The translations under genes were made by a program, and so were the position numbers. Below the pieces are notes generated by a model. The model was not told the DNA's origin, did no database searches, and saw only the letters and a program-made list of their open reading frames with translations. Below, piece by piece: positions 56,040-64,000 of a DNA stretch of 64,000 nucleotides. This stretch comes from Acheta domesticus (Eukaryota > Arthropoda > Insecta > Orthoptera > Gryllidae), in assembly GCA_031308135.1 (NCBI GenBank), contig JAHLJT010009436.1:165088713-165152712 (forward strand), read 5' to 3'. Numbering within the stretch: position 1 is the first letter of the stretch; every line of letters starts with the position of its first letter.

Positions 56040-56430
56040 GCCTCCTAAAAGAGCCGCTCGGATTGGGCCGTTGCTACTACATTATGCTCTCTCTCTGCAC
56101 TTCCGCCCCAGCTCGGCCATCCGGCTACTTCTGGTCTGGTCTGCGCCGCGAGGAGCGGCGTGGCGCTCCAGGCGTGTGGGGCGACGGGGGCGGGGGAGAG
56201 GGGAGGGGCCGAGGGCGCCGGGGGCGCCAATTATGCGATATGAGCCGTCCGACTAGGCCCGCGGGTGGGGGGGGCGGGGACATCCCGGCCTGATTAGGAG
56301 AGCGCCCCTGGCGGAGGCTCCTGCGACGGTGCTTTGTTGCGCCCAGCAGCGCTCTCTGCGCCCTGGCGCGCGACCCCCTGCGAGCACTGCAGGCGCCTCC
56401 AGACAGGAGTTGAACAACGAACGTCACACT
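56040..56430. other. CpG-dense patch
   Basis: Non-tandem GC-rich sequence with 'ggcgccaattatgcgatatg' and 'cggcctgattaggagagcgc'. Frames of 60-100 codons lack domains. Possible CpG-island-like DNA. Confidence 0.3.
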
Positions 56431-56701
56431 AACTGCTTGCTAAGAATAGTTTTTCACCTACCCAGTACAGTGAGCCTTTTTTTATTATTATTTTTGCTAT
56501 TTATGGTCGCATCAACTACTCGGTCATTAGCTGACCACTATTGGGTGTAACATGATGATGACACAATATGTTAATGATAGGGGGTGAAAGGACGAACACA
56601 TACAACCATGCCCTAGGCGGGACCCCTCGGTCCGATATCACTACAGCACTACTGCCTTAGCGATCTCGGCCACGGGGCCGACAAAGTGAGCCTTTGTCAT
56701 G

Positions 56702-56959
56702 CGAGGATGTCACTGCAATGCCTCTGACCGGAAAGTCCTAGTTCGAGTCCCGACGGCGGCAGGATTTTCCACACTAGCTTGTCAGCTAGGTCGAATTCAG
56801 CCGCTGTCTGGAGGAGAATGCTAGCGCCGGCTGCTCTGATCGGTAGGTTTCCGTGGTTTCTCCGATCAACACCAGGCGAATGTTGGAGCAGTACCCTAAC
56901 AAACGGGCCACGGACCGCGCGCGATCTTCCCTTCCTCTTCCTTGTTCTATTCTCACGCC

Positions 56960-56992
<33 letters not shown>

Positions 56993-57252
56993 AACATTCA
57001 CTGCACTACCACACATGCCGGGAAACCGGTCAGGACCTTAGAGCTTGTCCCGGTTGGGACGGTGCCCCGCTGGTGGAAGATACCTAGTTTGGGGAAAACC
57101 CCGCTCTTCGATAGTAGGTTGGCGCTGGATCTCGCCATCCAGCAAGGGGAAAGATCACCGCCACCTCCCGAGGAAAAACACGCACTTACGGGACTAATGA
57201 CCTGCGTAGTTGACGTGTCCGGAATCACGAACAATCAATCAATCAATCAATT
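56702..57252 (+). mobile_element. SINE-B copy 7 (most complete)
   Basis: Head 'atgcctctgaccggaaagtc' with B-box-like 'agttcgagtcccgacgg', 'agctaggtcgaattcagccg', 'tggtttctccgatcaacacc', 'ggaccgcgcgcgatcttccc', a (CA)n at 56964-56991, 'gagcttgtcccggttgggac', 'ctggatctcgccatccagc', 'acgggactaatgacctgcgt' and the tail 'caatcaatcaatcaatcaat'. Confidence 0.92.
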
Positions 57253-60200
57253 AGTCATGCGAGAGTAATGTTGCCGGACGAAGCGACAATTGAAGCCCAG
57301 TTCGGCATTTTGGAAAGAGTACGCCAAAGACACTTTCGTATATTTCGTATTATTTTGGGTACGAATTCATAGAAACTTAAATATACGAGTATATACTTAC
57401 TTACTTATATAACATATACGAGTAGAGATGGCAGTTCTGATTCATGTCACACCCGTGTTTTGGGTGTTTTGAAAAATCCAGTTGCTTCACATGCTCATGA
57501 ATTGTTTGCGAGATGCGTATTTTAGGGCAAATACCTATTTTAGGGCAATAGGGGAATACCTATTTTAGGGCAAAATCAGAGTACTTGGTACTTTTAAGTG
57601 GCACTTTGAAATCAATGAATGGTAAAATAAACTACTAGTTTCCATGTCTTATTTCACACCATACTGAAAAAAAATTATTTGAAAATAATCTTTTTCTGGA
57701 TTTTAAATTCATAATCTTGTTCTTTCTGACCCTCTCTCCTTCCTCTTCCCTGTTATTTCTATCCGTCCCTTGTTCTTGTGTCTCTCACTTTCTCTCACAC
57801 TCCTTTTCTCTCTATCTCTTGGTCTCTCCCTCCCGTTCGCTTTCCTCGCTCTTAATCTCCCTTGCCCTTTCGCGGGTTCCTTTTCCTCTTCCGTTCTCAC
57901 TCGTCCTCACTTTACCCTCTCTTTCTGGCAGTCTCTCATTATTTTTATTTTCCCGCTGTCATTCATTCTTGCCTTCTTGCTTCCGCTCCTACGTTAATTT
58001 ATTCGTTCTTTCATCTTTTCTTTTCTTGATTGTATTTTTTATGCCTTTTTACTTCAATTTGAAAACTTTTGCAGATTGATGATTTCTTCGTGTTTCTTTC
58101 AAACGGCAGCCTGACCCTGAAAACGTAAAAAAGTAAATTGCAAGCATGAATACAATTTTTTAACTCAGAGTATCAAATATTTCATTGTGTCAAATGGTCC
58201 GGCCGGTTCTGAATTTGGATCAAGATGTGTTGTGGTTTCTATTGTGTCAGTCTTTTTTGCATATCCTGAAACACACGATTCGATTTTCGTAAGACGAGAA
58301 TTTACTTCAGTGTGTTTCTGTTAAAGCGTTCTAAAAAGTTCTAATAAAGTACACCTACGGCTACAAAATTGTTTATAGGTCGTATATATAAAATTTTGCA
58401 CGCACCGATATATTTGAGCACTACTTCACAGACAGCGTATACTCCGTCGTTTACATCGTCTACTTTAAAGGAACCTCCGTAATCTTCCCTTCTTCCTTAA
58501 TTTTTCTCTGAAACAATTCGTTCTACTTCCTTTCATTACTCATTCAATTTTAATAATTTTCTCCTATAAAACCACTCTTTAGCAAGTCGATTAACTAAGA
58601 ACTTCAATCCCTCTCATAAACACGATATTTTTTGTAAAATATTGATTTGTATATTTGAAATAATATTTTAATAATTTGATGCAATTTTAAACAAAATTAC
58701 GAAAATATATCAAGTAACTCAAAAACGTGTCGTGGTTTCAACTTCGGCATCATTAAGCAATTTTTTCTTCCACAATTTATTGCGTACAATTCTCCTCAAA
58801 CATTTTAAAAATGCAAAATATAGCGAGATGTAACCCACTTGTTATTTTCTGACGCGAAAATGCGATTTTCTGGCATTTTAAAGAATTGTTTTAACTTTTC
58901 GCAGTTGTGATAAAGGAAGTAAAAAATAACATTTAGAAAACGACGTTCAAAATAAAGCTTCACCTCAAAACTGGAGCAAGTTTGACTGCCATCTCTCACA
59001 GTAAATTTTGCAAGGAATTGCTTAGCTGTTGTGTTCTACGTGCAGAAAAATACCACTGTGTTGCTTACTGCAACAAATGGAGAGAGAGAGAAAGAGACGG
59101 AATAATGACGCAGTGTTCCGTCATCTTTTCGTCGTAAACGCTCTCACCTTCGCAGGGATGTCCAAAGTTTTCAATAAGCAGTTCGTAAAAATACAGAAAC
59201 CCTCTGAAGTGGAGCATGGTTTGTCCATTACTAATAAAATAGCGAGAAAGTAAAACGAATCATTTCAAAGATCTTGTAGTGTTAATGGAAGAAAATGTGA
59301 ATTTATAAACTCGTTTTTTCATTACTAAGAATGTCTTACAAACTTATTTCAAATCTTTATTTACAGAAAGAATGATCAAATTCTATAATGTGGGTTAGAG
59401 CTTTTGTGTAAACATATTTTAAATCTTCAAATAATTAAATACACCCTTGAAATAAGCATTCCTTGACAGTATTTGTATCTTTTTAAAGTGTACATCTTTT
59501 CTTGCATCCATATTTTTTGGTGACGCTAATCCGACTGGTAGCCAAATTTTGGAGAACCCTGCCGTGCAGCCTCCGAAAACTCTGAGCCTCCGCTAAATGT
59601 TGCACGTAGCGAAACTCCTTTACTTTATCTCCGCAATTTATTTTACGTCCGTACCTTCTTCGTAATATTTTTCGTCTCTGTCATTTATGCGCCCAGTTTT
59701 CCCACACGCCCAAGGATTCTCTCCGTCTTCTCGCATCCGTTATCTTCAGCCCCGTTTACATCATGTCTTTTGCTTACGCTTCATCGCTTAATCTTTAATC
59801 AACGTTCCTGTAATCTTCCTGCCACTTTTCTTCATCAAGTCCTTTCCATCTCGGAGATTAAAAACCGCGCTGTAAATTCAAGATCCCAATATTCTTCCTC
59901 GGCGGAGCTACACTGCTGCGTCATGTTTCTTAGACTACACATTTCAAGAAAAATATTGCTTCACGGAAATAAAATGCACGTGTCGACTCATTTCAGGAAT
60001 TTAATTTACTCTACTATGATAAAAACACTGTGGCAATGCATCAAAGATCTCAGTATATACAGTAAGATATTATTACATTATTTAAGAATTATTAGAGAAC
60101 TCGGAAAACATAATTATATTTCTTAGGGAACAATTGAATTAAATAGAGGAATTTGTTTTTCATTTTCATAAAAAAGTATACTATTATGTATTTTTCTGGG

Positions 60201-60779
60201 CAGTGAGTATGTTAGTCTCAAATGCACGAAAAATATTTAGAGCTGCTACTTTTTAATTATAGCAGAACCCAATTATAACAACAACAAAATTCTAATTCTA
60301 TTCTCTAGCTGGGAAAATGATTTATAAGGATAAAATACCTTACCATTTAATATATATAATAATAATTACCATTTTAATATATCAAACTTTTGCATGATAA
60401 AATTAATCTATTAATATCTGTGGGCTGGATAATATATACATAATAGTGACATAAAGATCCTAACAATTTTTAACATGAATCTATTTCTAAATTGAATTAA
60501 AAAATATTTATTCTTATAACATAAATAATTTTTAAGTGGTATTTGCAATCCATGAAAACAATATTCGGATTTCACATTAATAATGTATCCGTACATTACG
60601 ATATTCATACATATCAGCATCTGAGAGGCAAACAGCCATAATTAACTTTCATTAAAACAGTTGATACGACCATCACAAAATTCATGCTTTGAATATTGTT
60701 ATGTAGTAAAATATGGTATCAACAACCTAAAACAAGTTCCCAATTCATTGTGATAATGAAGTAAATCCCATCTCCTTTC
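57253..60779. other. No gene seen; short repeats
   Basis: AT-rich DNA. TATTTTAGGGCA occurs three times at 57518-57572 as an irregular tandem. 57715-57990 is pyrimidine-rich without a clear period. Remaining frames are short and unsupported. Confidence 0.35.
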
Positions 60780-61036
60780 AGTGAAAAAATCGTATGTGGT
60801 TTTCACGTATTCTGGAAACAACGATCACTGGTGTCTATGCAAAAAAACAAATGTGTTATTTTGATAAAATGAAAGCATTGCAACAATACGATAATTTCAC
60901 AAATGGAGTAAATATGAAAGCAGATATAATTACTCTTTACAAAGTGGGCGAGGGTGGAGTTGACACTTTAGATGAAATGATTGAAACTTACAGCGTAAAC
61001 TCGTTACGGCAAGATGTATAACGAGACGGTCCGTAG
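60780..61036 (+). pseudogene. piggyBac transposase fragment, 5' part
   Basis: The frame from 60794 ends 'KADIITLYKVGEGGVDTLDE' then 'MIETYSVNSLRQDV'. This matches the conserved piggyBac block 'KPEII..YN.TKGGVDTLD.M...YSV.R.TRRWP', near the last catalytic Asp of the DDE/DDD core (the D of GGVD). Upstream 'ETTITGVYAKKQMCYFDKMK' corresponds to the 'VVSY.PKK.K.V..LS' strand region. Similarity stops at the insertion point 61036 and resumes at about 63192. No further upstream transposase was recognised, so the gene is both truncated and interrupted. Confidence 0.85.
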
Positions 61037-63191
61037 CAACACCCCCTGGATATAGAAAGCCTCCACACTGATTAGTGAAGTCATCAAGGTAGTCCGACCG
61101 GACAGCTGCGCAAATCGCAGTTATACTAGAAACCCTTTCTTCGTTTGCAATTACTATTCTGAAACTGTATTACAAAATATATTTTCATATTTAATGTTCA
61201 CATCAGTGAAATTTTATACTATTTGTTTCAAGAATCCATAAGAAATTCGTTTGAGTGCATTTACCTTCAACTTCTTAAGAGTGATGTCAAGAACATATTT
61301 TTGCAGATACTTTACAGCCCCAAGCATTTAACATTAACATTACATTACAAGAAATACAGTGAAAACATAATAAAGGTAGAAAGTTATATACAAATAATAA
61401 TATATGTTCAAAACGTCCAGTCACATTTATTAATACATTAACACATATACAATGTTATCAAATTATAAATTATCCAGTCCGATTTTTCAATTTTATTTCA
61501 CCAATTTTACAAAATATATGGTCTTTGATCCTCTTGCAATATTAAAAAAATGTATTCATTGTTGACAACATCTTAATTATGTGTTCTAAATAATGTTCAC
61601 TATGAAAAATACCATCATTCATTTGCACGCATTCATTTGCAAGCTCCGACATTTCAACCTGTGACAATCTAATCTCTCAATTAAAATCAATTTTGGAATG
61701 TGAGGAAATTGAAAATAAAAGGCAGCAACGTACTGTATAATTAAGAGGGAGCTAAAATTGTTGTTTTCGTGGACAAGAATTAGTTATATTTTTCCAATAA
61801 AACTCTTGAAATAACTTTAATTTCAGTTATCTGCTTTACTACATGGAGAGTATTAAATTCCTGATAAATTTTCAGACACAGTCCTCTTCAGTAAAACATT
61901 TTTCTAATCAAAAACATATCCAACATGTCATAAATTAAATTAATACTGCTAATGTTTCGTGGAAAATCTTGATTTCTTAATTTCGTCACAGGAGAATTTT
62001 TCTGTATTAACTAAAATTCAAAGCACTATCTACAACTTCCGAAAGAGAAATCACTGGATCAGAATAGTTTTAAAAAGGAAACACAATCATCACTTTGTTT
62101 AACAATTGTCCAAACTGGAAACACTGTAACTTTCCTCAAATTTTCCAACGTTGTACAAAGAAACTGTTAAATATAAACTTGCTGCAAAACCACACTAGCA
62201 GCATCGACAGCTACCGGTTGGGAGTTCTTCATCCTCCTTTTCTTTTCTGCTGGAGTTTCTCGCCTTGTTTGCTAGAAAAGGAGGTAGGGCAGTCAAGACA
62301 TCCTCCACAATTTTTTTAATTGAGAGACACTCAATTTATAAAATGGTATTTCACCCGTCGTATCGCACATAACTGTTTCTCACAGTATATCATTCTCATG
62401 AAAGTGGCGATGGCAAACCTGTAAAATATTGCAAAAAATTAAAACCTGTTTAATACTAGTAAATAATTAACAGCAAAAGCATTTAAAAATCAAAAAAAAT
62501 AATTAATAAAGTACAATAATAAGACAACCATCGGATTTAGCAAGGATGGATTAAAAATTAATTTGAATGGATTTAGTATATTAATTAAGTTCTGCTATAA
62601 TGTATAACCTAAAAATATTTGAAATTATTTAAATGTTCATTTCTGTAAGCCTTATTATTTGAACTGTGTAATGTTTTAAGAGTAAAAGTCACTGTACTAA
62701 GTTGAATTCAAACTTGGTCTAATAGAAAATAAGTATTACTCGTTTTTGGAATGTTGCAGAACATTCCAAAAGGTTATCCGCAAGGAAATGACTACGAATA
62801 AAATGAATACTTACGATGGATGTTCTTGAAAAGTTGTAATTCCATTGATGTTTCGCAGGTCATTTTCGTCGCATTTCAGTATCTTTTGAGAAACCAAATA
62901 GGCCCTACATGGACTTTAAACCCTTATAAGCGCAACGCACGACAGTTAAGTACAGCGCGTTTATATCGCTTTTTGGAAGAAATATCACTGATATGCTACC
63001 ACCAATACTTGAAATGAGTACTGAATTTCTTCACCAATTAGGAAAATCTTCACATCTTTCAAATTACAACACACCGTTGCTATCAAAACAACTGACCATG
63101 TGGAAATCACGCTGTTGGCTAGGACTACCCTGGGCGCCATGACACTACGTAACATGCTCAGTGTGGAGGCTTTCTTTATTCAGGGGGTGTT
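61037..63191 (-). mobile_element. 2.16 kb DNA transposon, P-like candidate
   Basis: Ends are inverted: left CAACACCCCCTGGATATAGA, right (on minus) CAACACCCCCTGAATAAAGA, both continuing AAGCCTCCACACTGA, and with a weaker inner match GGTAGTCC. The flanks are GTCCGTAG (61029-61036) and GTCCGTAG (63192-63199), a 7-8 bp target duplication inside piggyBac. On minus, about 300 bp from the right end, 'RCAYKGLKSM' is followed by 'GLFGFSKDTEMRRK' (about 62850-62930), resembling a THAP zinc-finger core, where 'FPKD.E.RKKW' is usual; here the Trp codon position is TGA. THAP plus an 8-bp duplication points to P superfamily; hAT is the alternative. The rest of the coding capacity is destroyed. Confidence 0.7.
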
Positions 63192-63335
63192 GTCCGTAGT
63201 CATATTTGATCTATTAATATTTCTGTAATAATAATATATTTGGGGGTTAAAAGAAAATTATAAATAGAAATGAACTCGTAAAGGAGTTACTAGTGAGTCT
63301 CATTGCAGAAGGACTTCGGCGGAGGGCTGAAATAT
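63192..63335 (+). pseudogene. piggyBac transposase fragment, 3' part
   Basis: Directly after the insertion, 'VVIFDLLIF' corresponds to the 'RRWP..IF...L' helix, and in a shifted frame 'LVKELLVSLIAEGLRRRAE' corresponds to the conserved 'R..FL..L...L..P...RR' segment near the end of the catalytic region. Stops (TAATAATAA) and a frameshift lie between. The cysteine-rich tail is not recognised downstream. Confidence 0.75.
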
Positions 63336-64000
63336 CATACCTACAGTGTAGTATTCTTACAGTGCTTTAGTTAACATGTTAAATTTGCTTTTCTTGTCTA
63401 TGATAAGGATCCATGTTCAGAAAATAGGATCCATGTTTAGAAGCGACTGTCGCAGTTATTTCCTCAAATATAAAGGAGTAAGAAAAGAAAAATATGAGCC
63501 TTGCAAAGAAGAGAAAGTCAAAGACTTTCTAAATGAGTCAAAATGTATTTTTTTACAATGCCAGTACTATTTGTGGAAACAAAATATAATATTATTTATT
63601 GTAATTAAATATTTTAAAATGATTACTGATTGTAATTTCTCTATCTCACCTCTCTCCCAACAATTACTGTGGCAGATTAGTAGAAATTCTTGATGTGAAG
63701 AATTCATTGTCAATTGCAGTAGAAAACGCACAATTTAAAGAAAATAATTTTTGTAATGAAAGCGTAAGAACTTTCGCATTCCACAAAATATCTTCTCTAT
63801 CTGAGTGGCACAAACCGAGCAATAGTGTAAGTGTACGTGGATTGCAAACACTCCCTTGTTAAAGGCTATTGGTTTTCCCTAAAACCAAATTGGAAGCATG
63901 AAAATAATAGGTTTTAATATTCATTATTTCGAACTTGTAGACTGATTTTCATTTGTCTCAAAGTAAATGTTATAAATTTCTTGAGATGTAGAGCGATTGA
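63336..64000. other. No gene seen
   Basis: AT-rich DNA. A 105-codon frame at 63376-63693 is Lys/Cys-bearing but has no recognisable domain; the piggyBac cysteine pattern is not evident in it. Confidence 0.35.

Noticed and set aside
63376..63693. Cysteine-rich tail of the piggyBac pseudogene
   Set aside because: It is in the right place, but its cysteines do not follow the CxxC...CxxC...CxH spacing seen in the element at 51447.

Overview
The window reads as non-coding DNA from a large, repeat-rich animal genome, most likely an insect. The evidence is the mix of parts: tRNA-headed SINE-like families, a mariner-type element with TA duplications, piggyBac remnants with TTAA duplications, a hAT-type miniature element, a Crypton (tyrosine-recombinase transposon), a non-LTR reverse transcriptase fossil and Penelope-like tails. 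A polyneopteran insect such as a stick insect or orthopteran is my guess from the overall look and is not demonstrated. I found no host protein gene that I can support; one 126 bp candidate exon near 41.5 kb is listed with low confidence. Most long open frames lie in GC-rich tandem arrays that lack stop codons in several frames and are not genes.

Layout. 1-0.72 kb: broken non-LTR reverse transcriptase (minus). 0.74-3.1 kb: a fold-back repeat (family FB) that recurs at 38.4, 48.7, 50.7 and 54.1 kb. 3.1-4.5 kb: GC-rich array. 4.5-4.9 kb: a short non-autonomous relative of the Crypton at 48.8 kb. 6.9-8.7 kb: SINE-A and a long inverted-repeat element. 9.8-11.6 kb: complete but dead mariner-like transposon with exact TIRs. 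12.1-16.1 kb: SINE-B copies and GC arrays. 16.2-17.5 kb: TIR element carrying a doubled tRNA-SINE. 19-33 kb: Penelope-like tails, a hAT MITE, a TA-flanked MITE, SINE-A, and 12-bp, CCG and 11-bp arrays. 33-48 kb: several MITEs, two 10-bp GC arrays, an ~84-bp pyrimidine-rich minisatellite and more SINE-B. 48.7-55.7 kb: the densest nest, in which a Crypton and a piggyBac miniature element sit inside separate FB copies. 55.7-57.3 kb: mariner-end fragment and SINE-B. 60.8-63.3 kb: a piggyBac transposase fossil split by a 2.16 kb element with long TIRs and a 7-8 bp target duplication.

The most informative parts are the nested insertions. The Crypton can be delimited to the base because uninterrupted FB copies in the same window act as empty sites. 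The 390 bp element at 4.5 kb shares the terminal hairpin, the subterminal inverted repeat and the short flanking duplication of that Crypton, so it looks like a non-autonomous passenger. The GC arrays alternate with AT-rich DNA, have 10-, 11- or 12-bp periods, and occur in both orientations.
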